Source: Balanoglossus misakiensis
Taxonomy: Eukaryota > Hemichordata
Assembly: GCA_040954595.2 (NCBI GenBank)
Contig: CM082594.2
Location: 248,001-312,000, forward strand
Reading direction: 5' to 3'
DNA length: 64,000 bases
Shown here: piece after piece, positions 1 through 11,124 of the stretch
How positions within the stretch are numbered: the stretch's first letter is position 1
Layout: every line of letters begins with the position of its first letter
Program-made: the position numbers and the translations under genes
Notes under the pieces: model-generated
The model's input: the letters and a program-made list of their open reading frames with translations, nothing else
What the model was told of the DNA's origin: nothing
Database searches by the model: none

Positions 1-402
1 GTTTGCTTGCAGGACAACCATGGGTGGCACATCGTTGCTTTCTTGAAAATCTGGCTTGTGAATGTCCTGGCTTTGGGATATGTCTGACATACCATGTTCA
101 GCAGTTGTTACGGTTGTAGTGTTTTCTTGCTGTGACAAACCATTCAGTGCTTCCACAGTGTTAAGCCATAGTAGCTGTTCATCGACACTGGGGATCACAT
201 TGGAGCAGGACAGTTCATCTACACAGTCATTAAGGTTTTCAACACGTGCAGGTTCACACTCATGACAATCTGGTGAATCAACCAAAGCCTGATTCTCATT
301 ATCCAGCAGCTTCTTCTTTTTCTCTTTCGATCGTCTAGTTTTATTCTTTTTATAATTCTTCCTGTGCTGACTGATACCATACTTGTAGGGCATGACAGTA
401 TT
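1..402 (-). CDS. Partial exon of an unrecognised lysine-rich protein
   Basis: On the minus strand the frame is open from an acceptor (polypyrimidine then CAG, next to position 403) to the window edge, about 134 codons with no stop. It starts in phase 0 with NTVMPYKYGISQHRKNYKK and continues with a basic run rich in Lys/Arg (KKNKTRRSKEKKKK), then an acidic, Ser/Thr/Gln-rich stretch with several Cys. The basic run could be a nuclear localisation signal. I do not recognise the family. It lies downstream of the EGF exons on the same strand, so it could be another gene or a cytoplasmic part of that one. The open length and good acceptor make a real exon likely. Confidence 0.5.
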
Positions 403-2517
403 CTGTTAGAATAGAAAAGAAAGAATAAGCTCACTGAAATATCGGAAGATAATATTGTATATGCATGCACCTTACCTAAATAAATAGTTTTCAAAACTTA
501 AGGCCTTATGGATACTAGGAAAAATGTTTTTGATCTGGTAGCAGAATTGCAGGCCAACAATGATATTGCGCCTTGGTAAAAAAAAGCTCGGAATATTGAT
601 TGATTTTAATTAACAGAAATTTTGATAATGCATGAAGTTGTGATCAAATAACTCAATAACCACAGGCTTTGTTGTTGCAGTCCCACATAAATCATTATAA
701 TAGCCTATGAAATAACAAAACAAGCTCCACTGTACATTAAAAACTAATCTGTCTTTTCACAGCTTTAAATTGTTAGAATCATCAAACATCTCAAGTCCAT
801 GAACAGACACAGTTGAGCCACTGTCTATCTTAGAACTCAAGGCTAAGTTCATGGATGACCCAAATCAAATGTGACCTGGCACCCAAAGGTCATCACTCAA
901 AAAAAATGTACAAATTGTCTTTCTGGCATTGATATACAAAAAAATCACCATGCAAAATATTGACTTCAAACAGATTAATTGTCCGTTCGTGACATGTTTT
1001 TTTCGATGACTATACACAATCCCCGATCGGTGATAAGTACGCAAAAATGACCGGATACACAACAGCTGGAGTTGCTGTACCAAGTTTCTTTCTAAACAAA
1101 GAGCAGTGTATTCAATAGGGAATTACGGGAAGAAAGATGGCGCCCGCTGACGCGACAACACCATATTTCCCGTCCGATAAAACCATTTCTGGGCAAGCTA
1201 GGCACACGAAACATTCATGTTGCAAATCCCAACATCCTAAAGGACGACTACATATATACAACTTTCTGTTTTTTGTTACGAATTTATCTCAAAAGGGGGA
1301 AACGTAACACTAATGACGCACTCACCCTACCCGACAAACGTACGAGGCCTCACGAGGTAATTCTACATAAAAACGCACGAATTTAAAAACACAAGTCGTA
1401 TTTTTTATATTATTACAATATGTACACCATAACGACAAACAAAGATAGCCACAAACCCGAAATTATGAAGAAATCTGACTACGTAATCGCACTTTTCTGC
1501 ACCTCAGCAAAGACAAACTGGTCGGAAATAGGCGTCCCAAACAAATATTTCCCCCCATAAAAACGACGTTTCTGTCACATTTAGCCACAAACAAAATCCC
1601 CATTGCAAATGCTGACATTCTAAAGATTGATCACAAAAAAACGATTTTCTGTTTCATGTCATAAATTTGTCGTAAAAGGGGTAAACTCACACCATAGCCA
1701 CTGTCTATGCTCACATATCGCTACATATGTGGACACGAGTAGTCAAACATGACGACCAGCGATTGTATTTTACATCGAAGGTAACTATCTACACAAAAAA
1801 AACTAAACACACTTACCTACTAGATGTATAACTGGTCGAACAACAGGCACGGGGTAAAGGAACCAGGGGAAAAACGAAAAACAATGGCAAAAAGGGAACA
1901 CGCGTAGTAGATGCGGTACGGTCAAATCCAAGATGGCGACTGACTGTTTACACGGTGTTGCAACATGGGTATTACCGGGCCGTTACCCAACAGACGTTGC
2001 TCCCGGATTATCGCCGTTTTCCTTTGTTGTCTGCGGCAGTAGCACGTCCGTCTTTTCTCCACTGTCTATGCTACAACTTATATTAGGCTGGTATCAAGTT
2101 GTTCACACCTCCATAGATCATGTGGCAGTGACTGTGAGGCAAGGGCTTCCCTTCATGAAATCAAAGACCTGTGTACTGGAGGAGGGTTCCTTGCAAATGC
2201 TTGACTTGACTTCAAGCATACCTGTAGACTCATATGCAAATTTACACTATCTGGCCTGGAGTGAGAATTTCCATAGTGGATGTGCGTTGACAAAAGGCTG
2301 TAAAATTGGCCAGTCGCGCATAATGTTTCTTGAACTAAGACAATCAAGACATTATGCGCTACGAAAGTGATTTTGATTGGGAAGAGTGTAATCTTGCATT
2401 CGATGTCAAGAACGCTCCAAGCTCTGCTGTGGTGATGGCTACACCTATGCTCAGGAAACATGCAGTATTTGAATGCATCAGAGACAAAAGGTAAAAGAGA
2501 CTGCGCTGTATACTTAC
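403..2517. other. Non-coding stretch with two ATGGCG sites
   Basis: No convincing exon is visible. Two AAGATGGCG-type sites, near 1135 and 1931, resemble YY1/translation-start motifs that often sit at animal promoters, so a promoter region is possible. A 145-codon plus-strand ORF starts at the second one (1933) but has no recognisable composition or domain. The rest looks intronic or intergenic. Confidence 0.3.
1165..1700. repeat. Diverged tandem duplication
   Basis: Segments near 1165-1320 and 1545-1700 share an ordered series of words (TTGCAAATsCy, ACATyCTAAAG, TTTCTGTTTy, AAAAGGGGkAAAC) at a spacing of about 380 bp. This indicates an old, strongly diverged tandem repeat with no coding signal. 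Confidence 0.4.
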
Positions 2518-2640
2518 ATATCTCACACCTATCACCTTTGTAGCAACCAGTACATATGCAGGTGAGATCAAAGCAGGAATTTCGAGCCGGTTGACAGAAG
2601 CCACCATTCTGGCACGGATTTGGTGGACACTGGTTGAGTC
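2518..2640 (-). CDS. EGF-like module exon
   Basis: A 123-bp exon (41 codons) with acceptor CCTTGTAG and donor GTAAGTA, entered in phase 1. The product has the six-cysteine EGF pattern: CPPNPCQNGGFC, then CFDLTCICTGC and YKGDRCEI. EGF modules are disulphide-bonded extracellular binding units, and phase-1 symmetrical exons are typical of shuffled modules. It is the most 3' of a series of minus-strand cysteine-module exons and one of the few without a lesion. The parent protein resembles SCUBE or polydom-type proteins, which combine EGF and GCC2/GCC3 modules, but I cannot name an orthologue. Confidence 0.75.
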
Positions 2641-2884
2641 CTACAAGGAAAAGGGTCAAATTTTCCATGATCATCAATGTCATGTGATTATGAATGTATG
2701 TAAGTGGCTGAAAAAAAATCCCAGGGGTGAGTTTCCTACAAAAATTGTGATGTGACAAACCGACAAATTAGCATATTAGCATAATCAGAATAAATAAAAA
2801 ACAGGTAGTTTAAAAGAACAAACACTTTGGAAAAGGAATAGAGCTAAGCTGCTGTCCGTTTCTAATTGTTACTCGTTCAAAAAT

Positions 2885-3322
2885 CACCTGTCACATCACT
2901 CCAATTTTGTATCAGTTGCACTGGCTACCTGTTACACAGCGTATTGTTTTTAAGATGTTAGTTCTCATTTTTAAATCCATTCATAAACTTGGTCCAATCT
3001 ATCTTTCTAGCATGACTAATCTATATGTTCCGTGTGGCAATTTGAGGTCAGCTGATCAGTTCAAACTCTGCCCTGTTCGATCACGCACCAAGAGTTATGG
3101 TGATCGTGCTTTTACTGTTGCTGCTCCAATTCTTTGGGATAATCTTCCACTCACCATTCACCAGGCACCAGACTTATCTGTTTTTAAAACAAATGTTAAA
3201 ACTTTACTTTTTAAATCTGTTTTTTAGCCAATTGTTGTATTGTACTTTTGCTTTAAGCGTCATTGATCACATTTTTTGTGGATACTGACGCTATACAAAT
3301 AAATTATTATTATTATTATTAT
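2885..3322 (+). mobile_element. 3' end of an L2/CR1-like LINE with (ATT)n tail
   Basis: Positions 2907-3227 translate to the C-terminal end typical of CR1/L2-group reverse transcriptases: LHWLPVTQRIVFKML, then YLSSMTNLYVPCGNLRSAD and RAFTVAAPILWDNLPLTIH. A short 3' untranslated part ends GACGCTATACAAATAAA followed by (ATT)n, the usual terminus of this group. It is a 5'-truncated, dead insertion in an intron of the EGF gene, on the opposite strand. Confidence 0.85.
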
Positions 3323-3416
3323 TTCTATTTTTGTGTTTGTACAACATCAGTGAAGTTTAAATCATAATAAAAAAAATGATAATTATCATTATTAACTGCT
3401 ATAGATTCAAACTTAC

Positions 3417-3539
3417 TTGTCTCACACCTGTTTCCCTAGTAACACTCTGTGCACATGCCAATGGTGGCAGTACAAGAATTTGCCTGTTGTTGGCAGGTAC
3501 CTCCATTGAGACAAGGACTAGTGAAGCATGGATTAGGAA
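3417..3539 (-). pseudogene. EGF-like module exon with internal stop
   Basis: Another 123-bp phase-1 exon with sound splice sites (GTAAGT donor; CAG acceptor). The Cys pattern is complete (NPCFTSPCLNGGTC ... CTATIGMCTECY ... GNRCET). A TAG stop (plus strand 3436-3438) stands where the neighbouring exon at 2518 has a Lys codon. As a symmetrical exon it could be skipped without shifting the frame. Either the gene is decaying or this exon is not used. Confidence 0.7.
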
Positions 3540-3769
3540 CTGGAAGACAGGAATTCAAAATTTTATACAACAGTTACCTATGGTAACACCAGTACACGTT
3601 CATTATTTCTCTGTTATGTTTTTATACTGGTGATTTTACTGTTTTTATTACCGATCATATGACTGACTTAAAGATGATGATGATGATGATAATGACTACA
3701 CCTGCTATTATTACTACAATGTACCTCAGCACTTAGATTTTTTAATAAATGACAAAGTACTGTACTCAC

Positions 3770-3899
3770 GTGTTTCACATGTGAAGCCCAGGTAGCAGCC
3801 AGCACATAGACATGTGACGCCTGTACAAGATCCCTGGATTGCTTGGCAAGTACCAGCATTCCGGCATGGGTTAAGGTTTGTGTTCGCACGGATTCATTG
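3770..3899 (-). pseudogene. EGF-like module exon with one-base frameshift
   Basis: Splice sites are good (donor GTGAGTAC, acceptor TTGCAG) but the exon is 130 bp, one more than a multiple of three. The first Cys is read in the entry phase (MNPCEHKP). The rest (NPCRNAGTCQAIQGSC ... CLCAGCYLGFTCET) is read one base on. The break sits at plus 3866-3876, next to TTAA. It is an EGF module by cysteine spacing and belongs to the same minus-strand gene. Confidence 0.65.
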
Positions 3900-3964
3900 C
3901 TGCAAATGTACACAATATTTACAAAATAAAACAGTATACAACTGTAAGTATTTATAATCATCAA

Positions 3965-4718
3965 TTGTGAATATCACACCAATCAATGCCTTTTAATGCA
4001 CCCTGATTGCTGAGAGCTGAAATACGTGAACCAACGTGTATTTGTTTTCACTACTATATTACATGACATTCTGCATTTCTTTTCCATAGTTGGAGTCTGC
4101 ACCCAACATTGTATTCCGGGGTAGCACTACCCGGAACCCGAAACTTTTTCGTCATCATCCGAGTACTTTTCCCAGCATGCAGTTGCCAAGAAGGCTGCAC
4201 AGGGAGTTTTTAATTTTGCACTGGTATACAATTTTTTTATTCGTCAATTTCACAGACACGTGCATTGCACATCAAAATTTTGCGTCAGAAGTGAGGACAA
4301 CTTAACTAGGTACCAATGCAATGTGGTTTTAGGCGGATTTGAACTTTTCCTTTAATGTAACAGCTGTATTGACATGCGATTATCATACTGAACATGAAGC
4401 AATCTCAAAATTGCTAAAAATAAAATAATTCAGAACATTTAGATTCTACAATGGTGAAAAAATATGACAAACCTTCCAAAATTCTTATTTTTGAGGCCAT
4501 TTTACAAAAATCTACGAGCCTGGCAAAATCTGAAAGAGGTGCTAGATAAAGGGCGCTTTTTCAAAACTCTAGATGGTTGACCCCCAATTTTTATTCCATA
4601 GATTAAATGTTTAGAAGTCATAGTATCATCAGTATTAATTTTAACATGATCAGACGACCCTTTATTTCAAGGTGCGCAACACCTTAAATATGTTTTTACG
4701 ACTAAGACGACTACAAAC
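3965..4718. other. Intronic sequence without recognised features
   Basis: Between two cysteine-module exons. I see no coding signal, no inverted repeat and no clear mobile-element end. Confidence 0.4.
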
Positions 4719-4935
4719 CTGGTAGAAGGGGAGTACATGTTGTTGATGGTCCCAGAGAGTAGGTTCTTGATGTGCAGGCAAGTGGGTGATGTTGCTGCAC
4801 ACTGACAGCCTGGATCGCAAGGGGTACAGGATACTTCTGTGGCTGTGTCAGCATAATAACTTGATGGACAAGGAATGGGGCTGTCTGACCCATCTGGACA
4901 GTAGTTACCTACGCCGCAATCAGCACATGTCATGT
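4719..4935 (-). pseudogene. GCC2/GCC3 (ephrin-receptor-like) module exon, frame broken
   Basis: The minus-strand product starts MTCADCGVGNYCPDGSDS and continues CPSSYYADTATEVSCTPCDPG, the CxxCxxGxYC...C...C pattern of GCC2/GCC3 modules found in SCUBE and ephrin-receptor-like proteins. After CQCAATSPTC the pattern goes on in another frame (ACTSRTYSLGPSTTCTP). The exon is 217 bp, one more than a multiple of three, so a one-base insertion is the simplest explanation. The acceptor CTACAG is good; the donor GTTTGTAG is weak. Confidence 0.6.
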
Positions 4936-5112
4936 CTGTAGAATAACAACAGCTTGTGTAGTGAGTGTTTTGCCAATATGACAGAGTTCAAGTATGCTTA
5001 TTTGGTTAAATTTTAAAAGGAATATCACCCACTGTTTTAGAGTTAATATTGCGAAAGGGACTTCATAAGTTGTCTGAAAACACCAGTTTCCCCAATTTTC
5101 ACTAATGTATAG

Positions 5113-5762
5113 GAATACATGAGAAGTCGGCCAGTACGCGCGTATGAGAAGTCGGCCAGTACGAGAAGTCGGCCAGTTGTTGAACTTGTACCCGAATAGT
5201 GCAGTGATGACCCAGATTACTTATAACAACACTTAATAAAATATAATTGCACTAAATATTTTCATTTGGACGGATTTCCCAAATTCTTGACAACACAATG
5301 GCGTCATTTCAAATAATGGCGTCTGGCATCCGTACCAGTTCCCCAGCCCCGTATCCGCGTAAGGAGCTTAGGTTGTTCGCCAAATTCCTGTGACATTTCT
5401 GATTAAAGGGAGTTGTTTCAAAGCCTACTAAAATACATAGAAGATGTATGTGTATATTCATACTTTCTGAGACAACACCAAACAAACAAACAAACAAACG
5501 TGACAAGGAACAGACTACTGGCGCAGCTCAAGAAGTGCAGGTGACTGATGTTGACGTACCCCGGTGACGTACATGAAAAGTGAACAGACAGTTTTAAAAT
5601 TCATCGGCTATTTGTACAAATATCTCAGCTCCTGTACATCAAGGAAACATTTCGTAGTGAAACAGTTATACATAACACAAAGTACCAGGGTTCTCTCCCA
5701 CAGGCCGACTTCTCGTACTGGCCGATACCGACTTCTCATACTGGTCGACTTCTCAGGACACC
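5113..5762. mobile_element. 650-bp element with inverted clusters of a subterminal motif
   Basis: Three copies of GAGAAGTCGGCCAGTACG-like words lie at 5121-5177, and three inverted copies at 5704-5757. The ends match imperfectly (G..T.C.TGAGAAGTCGrCC). ATGTATAG occurs directly outside both ends (5105-5112 and 5763-5770), a possible 8-bp target duplication. No transposase is encoded. Repeated subterminal motifs of this kind are usually transposase-binding sites, so this is probably a non-autonomous DNA transposon. Confidence 0.6.
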
Positions 5763-6196
5763 ATGTATAGCATAGCTGTTGAACTCAAAAAATATGTAAA
5801 ACTACAAGTGATGTAAACAACTTGTGGAACCATGTTCAAATCGAGACCAGAAGAAAAGAGATTTCAAGACTTACCTCCTTCAACACTTTACTGCCCTGTA
5901 GCGCACTGTGTGACACTTGTAGTTGTGCATTCATAACCAGAAGGACGTGGCCGAACCTAGCGAGTATGAACCTATCACAGAAAAAATTCAAAGAACGATT
6001 GGTTTGGTCCAACGATCCCTTATTAGAGAGATGTCATTAATCACAGGTGTTACTGTACAATACCTCTTCAGTGGAATCATTGTGTTTTTCAAAGTGCATC
6101 ACAATATCAACTCCAATGAGCATAACAGTTTAATTTTCTGTGTATGTCATGCTATAACACAGGGAAGTCACAAGAGTAATTTGCAGCCCAACTTAC

Positions 6197-6394
6197 CAGT
6201 AACTGTTGAACAATCAACTACGGGTGACATGGTTGGACACTTGGATCCTGCTGGACAAGGCGTGCATGTGCCGTCGCCTTCCATAGCATATTCACCATTG
6301 CCACAGTCAAGCGGATCTTACATTGGATCTGAACACGATTGTCCAGCAGGGCACAGAAGACAGGATGTGCGTGCAGGCTCCTCACTTATTTCAT
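6197..6394 (-). pseudogene. GCC2/GCC3 module exon with internal stop
   Basis: A 198-bp phase-1 exon (donor GTAAGTTG, acceptor TTTAATCAG). The product contains CLLCPAGQSCSDPM, then a TAA stop (plus 6318-6320), then DPLDCGNGEYAMEGDGTCTP and CPAGSKCPTMSPVVDC. Cysteine spacing is that of GCC2/GCC3 modules. Length and phase are intact apart from the stop, so the exon could be skipped in frame. Confidence 0.65.
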
Positions 6395-6776
6395 CTGATT
6401 AAAGAAAATGAGGTTTTTAGTGAAGTATTTGTGATACAGTGTCATTTAAAATAACAAATTACTTGAGATGATTCACTTCATAATTCTGAGACAAGTATAC
6501 GGGCATGTAGAAAATTCTTAGGAGGACATTAAACGTCATTTCTAATCAACCATTTTCTGAATATCATAAGACTCTGCGAGATCTCACATGGCTAACCGGG
6601 TCTCGCAAGATTTCGCACTGAGTTGATAATCTGTTGTAAACACATACCACATACATACACACACACACATAACCCCAGTCACACTGACTTGAAAATCTGT
6701 TGTAAACACATACATGCATACACACATACCACTCAGTTTCATCACACAGCAAACTGAACAAGTACCACAATTTTAC

Positions 6777-6910
6777 CATTTGTACATCTGGTACAGTTTG
6801 TTGCACCAGCCAATGACACGTAACCCTTGGTACACTTGAATTGCGATGCACTGGGATCTGTGCAGGCGTACCCTTGCTCACAAATAGTACACTGTTCAGC
6901 ACCGGCTGAT
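6777..6910 (-). CDS. GCC2/GCC3-like cysteine module exon
   Basis: A 134-bp exon, acceptor TTTACAG, donor GTAAAATT. The frame reads SAGAEQCTICEQGYACTDPS and then KCTKGYVSLAGATNCTRCTN without a stop, entering in phase 2 and leaving in phase 1. It matches the extracellular GCC2/GCC3 pattern of its neighbours and is one of the undamaged exons in this cluster. Confidence 0.65.
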
Positions 6911-7162
6911 CTGTAAATCAAACAAAGAATTTACACCAAGTTAACCTTTGAATACCACTGTAAAAAATTGGCGCAAATTTTAATTATTTTCATAAATAGA
7001 GGTCTATTCAAATTTGGAAAAATTGTCATTTTTTCATTCATATATTATATCAGTAAATTTTAAATACAGAAATGGAAAATGTTCCCATCCTATTTTTCAG
7101 TTAGTAAATTACCTGACCTAATGTTTGATGTTGGAAATAAAGGTTGGTGGGTAGAAATTTAC

Positions 7163-7293
7163 CTGTTATGCAAAAGGTACAGCGAGACATCCTTTGTCCA
7201 AGGCCGAACTGTAATAACCAGCCAAGCATAAAATCACAGTGTTACCATTTGGACATTGGTTACCAGCTGGGCAATCAGCACATGATGTTTGTG
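7163..7293 (-). pseudogene. GCC2/GCC3 module exon, frame broken
   Basis: Acceptor TTTTCAG and donor GTAAATTT flank 131 bp, not a multiple of three. The first frame reads TSCADCPAGNQCPNGN and CLAGYYSSALDKG and would then stop. The expected end (MSRCTFCITG) lies one base off. This looks like a one-base loss near plus 7185-7195. It is part of the same minus-strand secreted-protein gene. Confidence 0.6.
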
Positions 7294-7673
7294 CTGAAAA
7301 TAAACAGAGATTTATAAAATCTTATTGTCACAGTCATACTTTCAAAGACGTGGGATTCTCACGCGGGTTGGGGACACAAAAATCCCTGGCAAAAGATTGA
7401 GGACAGGAAAATGCCAAACCAGAGATATTGGTAACAGAAACTGTATACAGTCAATGCCATATGGCAGTGTGCTGTTCTAACAACAGACAAGAATGTGACG
7501 ATCATAGTCTGTGTCGGAGATTTGGAAAAGAGCAAATTCGGTGAAAAGACGGGACAAAACAAAAGTCTACTTATACGATGCACATGAAAACTGGATGAAA
7601 GCGAAGCAGTCCACTATTTGAATGCATTGGATGTAAAATTGGCAGAATATTTGGACTGGACGTAATGTTTGTA

Positions 7674-8982
7674 TGGGGTGCCATGTGTTAACTTATTATT
7701 TAGCTAAATTATTTGTTCAAAAGTCGTTATTTAACATCCTTATATGTATGTAATTATAGATTTGCAAACCATTTAAGTCCTGACAATTTATTTATAAATA
7801 ATTTCAAGTCGATTCAATTATATACATAAAATGTATTTTATGCTCTTTTATTTATATATAATAAATTATTTATAAACAATGTCAGTGTCAGTCTATTATA
7901 TATATATCATGAGTGATGTACATAATTATTTATATTTAATTAATTATTTATAAACAAAAAAATTTAAGTGTATTATAAAAAGCTGATCGATAGCTCTACA
8001 TTGTGGTCTCCGAGGTCAAAGGTTGGCCGGTCATGACAATGCCATTATTAAAATAGGGGCCAGTCTTCAAGACGTGACTCTACCAGCCTCCAGACCAGGA
8101 ACTGGCGACCCGCCGTTTGTTTCCAACGCCAAATTTGATTCTAATGTTGAATTTACGAGAAAACAATTTATCTGACCTGTAGTTTTTTGGCTCACTTACG
8201 TTTTGATGACTGGCCCCTATTTTAATAATGGTACCGCCATGACCGGCCAACCTTTGACCTCAGAGACCACAATGTAGAGCTATCGATCAGCTTTTTGCGT
8301 TTCAATCAAACATTGCAATCACGGGCTAAAATCACTAACTAGTTGATACCTTTTTCGGTGTTTCATCTAACCTTTGAAAGGAGTATAATAAAAATGAAAT
8401 GACCACACGTAATGTGCATTTCTTGTTCACGTGTGGGGACTATATGTGTGCGTAATGATCCAAATGCAAGGGGTTGTGTGAACAGGCCTTAAATAATGAG
8501 TTTGCGTTAAATAATGAGTTTGCGTTAAATAATAAGTTGACAAACGGCGCGAGTGCATTTTTTCATGGTTTAGAAATCACTTATTTATATATAATTCATT
8601 ATATAATGTAAATCACTCATGATATATATATAATAGACTTGCACTTAAATTATTTATAAATCACTCATGATATATATATAATACACTTAAATTTTTTTTA
8701 TTTATAAATTATTAATTATATATAAATAATTATGTACATCACTCATGATATATATATAATAGACTGACACTGACATTGTTTATAAATAATTTATTATATA
8801 TAAATAAAAGAGCATAAAAATACATTTTATGTATATAATTGAATCGACTTGAAATTATTTATAAATAAATTGTCAGGACTTAAATGGTTTGCAAATCTAT
8901 AATTACATACATATAAGTATGTTAAATAACGACTTTTGAACAAATAATTTAGCTAAATAATAAGTTAACACATGGCACCCCA
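7674..8982. mobile_element. 1.3-kb palindromic element with 9-bp target duplication (MULE-like)
   Basis: The ends are TGGGGTGCCATGTGTTAAC and its exact inverse, and the inverted arms run for hundreds of bases. ATGTTTGTA lies immediately left (7665-7673) and one base beyond the right end (8984-8992). Long terminal inverted repeats with a 9-10 bp duplication are characteristic of Mutator-like elements. An inner inverted repeat (about 7980-8066 and 8208-8293) forms the core. The sequence is AT-rich (tracts of TATATAATAGACT) and encodes no transposase, so it is non-autonomous. It sits in an intron of the EGF gene. Confidence 0.75.
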
Positions 8983-9082
8983 TATGTTTGTACGCACAGA
9001 ATTACGCACATGCACATAAGATGATCGTCTGCCTTAAGTGAAAGATTACACAGTAATGCCCAAACTTTAAGTGCTGACTCAC

Positions 9083-9315
9083 CCTCTATATTAGTGTAGT
9101 ATCCATCTTCACAGACCTCTGGCTCCGACATACCATCATATTGGCACTTATACCCAGGGCAGGACAAGGCGTACAGTCTATACTTCCATTGTTGGCAAAA
9201 TATCCCTGTCCGCATTGTGTTGGTGATGAGAGGCTGGCTGTTCCACACATGAAACCCTTGGACACAGCGTGCATGCTTCAGAACATGCTGAACTGTAACT
9301 TCCAACTGCGCAGTC
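9083..9315 (-). pseudogene. GCC2/GCC3 double-module exon with two frame breaks
   Basis: Acceptor CCTACAG and donor GTGAGTCA flank 233 bp. Three frames in succession carry the cysteine pattern: DCAVGSYSSACSEACTLCP, then KGFMCGTASLSSPTQCGQGY with CTPCPA, then PGYKCQYDGMSEPEVCEDGY. Each change is equivalent to losing one base (near plus 9230 and 9160). It is the most 5' exon of this cluster outside the duplicated region. Confidence 0.6.
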
Positions 9316-10098
9316 CTGTAGGAGTGAAGACGTTAAATATTAGGGAGGTTTAGGAGCCCTCTAGCCAGCAAACTTCATCAAGGATGTACGCGCAGAACAT
9401 AAACTGGAAACACTGTGCGCCCGGTCTTTTTCCCATAGGATTACATTGATTATCACATACATAGCTCCGCATATACCATAGTATGACGTCAGACGTAGGT
9501 AAATTTGCACCAAGCGTTATTGTAATACCCATCCCTCTGACGTCACCAAACGGAACTATTTTAAACTTGTAAACAAAGTCCTCTTAGGGCGACAAAATTC
9601 AGTGCAATTGTTGGTTTTATTTCGATTTTAAAAATAATCAAAGATAAATAAAATGTTTCGTATGTGTAAATATGGACGATCGACGATTAGTTTTACCTGT
9701 GTACATTTTTATCGCACCAACCGGCACCAAAACTATCGCAAGGTCGTCAGTGCTGAGCCAATGTCGTCGCGTTGTCGAACGAGCAACAGGTACAAAACTG
9801 AGTATTCGCAAAAATTTTGATGCGACGATTAGAGCAAAACGGTCTAGTCATGAAGCAAAAGGCATAAGAAAGGTTTCCTGCTCCAGTGAAACCTTGACGG
9901 ACGATGAAATCCTGCTGACGCACGACAGACGGGTCCTCGCCAAAACCAGAATCGTCCAGGTCGTGACCTGAGTCACCTGACAGATAGACCGCATAACATC
10001 GATCTTCAATTTTGCACAAAATAGTTACAAATTTTATCGCAACCACAAAGAGATTTATTTGAAAATCAAAATTAGCGGATCTATGTATGTGATAAACA
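9316..10098. other. Non-coding stretch with a 99-codon plus-strand ORF
   Basis: An ORF at 9672-9971 (starting MDDRRLVLPVYIFIAP) overlaps a longer minus-strand ORF. Neither has a family I recognise, and both end near the hairpin at 10,099. I treat them as chance ORFs within repeat sequence. Confidence 0.3.
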
Positions 10099-10244
10099 TA
10101 TAATTCCCCCGTATTCCTCACTCGTGTACCTGCGTCGCGAACTCTCGATTCCCAGTATAGAATGGCTCGGAGGGATACGGCCGCTATACGGGGAATCACT
10201 CGTCCGCGACGCAGGCACACTCGTTCAAATACGGGGGAATTATA
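10099..10244. repeat. 146-bp imperfect hairpin (type D)
   Basis: Arms begin TATAATTCCCCCGTATT and end AATACGGGGGAATTATA, with an inner pair CCTGCGTCGCG/CGCGACGCAGG. The centre contains GGCTCGGAGGGATACGGCC. It belongs to a group of unrelated long hairpins in this window (see findings). Confidence 0.75.
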
Positions 10245-10335
10245 CATAATAATCGCCAGAAAACAAACTTCTACTATTGTCATTTTAACGAAATTTTACA
10301 CATAGCTCAGTCCAGCAAATATAAATTCATTGGTC

Positions 10336-10503
10336 AAATAAAATATAGGGGTCACCGTGCTCTTTTTTGAGATAAATTGCGTTAAGAATTTTGCCCATAG
10401 ACAAACCGCTGGTGAAAAATGCTGAGTCAGCAGATTTCTTCTATTATCGACCAAATTCATGGCTCTGTATTTCAAAAACAAGCCCAGTGACCCCTATATT
10501 TAA
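10336..10503. repeat. Inverted repeat of about 38-bp arms
   Basis: AAATATAGGGGTCAC near 10,340 is inverted at 10,488-10,502. The pairing extends with mismatches over about 38 bp. It is probably a short MITE-like element. Confidence 0.5.
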
Positions 10504-10619
10504 TTACAGATTTTTATTATACATACAAAGGAGAATAAAAAAATCCACAATTAAAAAAAATGACAATACTTTCAATTTTACTGAACGTACATCCTTAATG
10601 TTACTTATGTAGTGGAGCA

Positions 10620-11100
10620 CCAAAACCCAAATTTTCATATCGATTGTGTATTTTGTGATAAAAGCACCAAACTTGGCTCAGATGTGTGTTAATGTGTACT
10701 GAACAAATTCAGATAGCGAGTCACTAAATATCTGTTAAAGAGTTTCCATGGCAACCAATTATTTTCAAAATGGCCGCCAATACAGATAATCACACCTGTT
10801 AAACACCAAAATAAATTCAGATTACAATATTTGAAATAAGAAACTACGAAAAGAATGGTTTGCAATAGAACTATGGTTATTGAACAACAAATGTACTTAT
10901 AAGGGTAACTAAGGGATCAAAACACAGGTGCAACTTTCAATCCCTGGTTCTCGCATTAGTATAGGTGCTCCCCCTAGTCAAACATTATGGCTAGTTGCGA
11001 TATTTAACTTGAAGTACGTAAATTACACACACACGAATCGCAACAGTTAGCGAGTCACTAAATATCTATTGAAGAGTGACTATGCAACTTATTCAAGATC
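10620..11100. repeat. Spaced direct repeat in non-coding DNA
   Basis: TAGCGAGTCACTAAATATCT with a similar following 9 bases occurs near 10,715 and again near 11,048. Nothing else in this stretch was recognised. Confidence 0.4.
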
Positions 11101-11124
11101 CATCCTATCCACAATACGTGTGAA

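Noticed and set aside
1933-2370. 145-codon plus-strand ORF starting at an AAGATGGCG site
   Set aside because: No domain, no splice logic and a composition unlike a protein; I kept only the promoter-like motif as a weak note.
6640-6740. CA-rich stretch as possible regulatory DNA
   Set aside because: It is a simple ACAC/CATA microsatellite in an intron.
9747-10283. 178-codon minus-strand ORF
   Set aside because: It runs through a long hairpin and overlaps a plus-strand ORF; most likely an accident of GC-richer repeat sequence.
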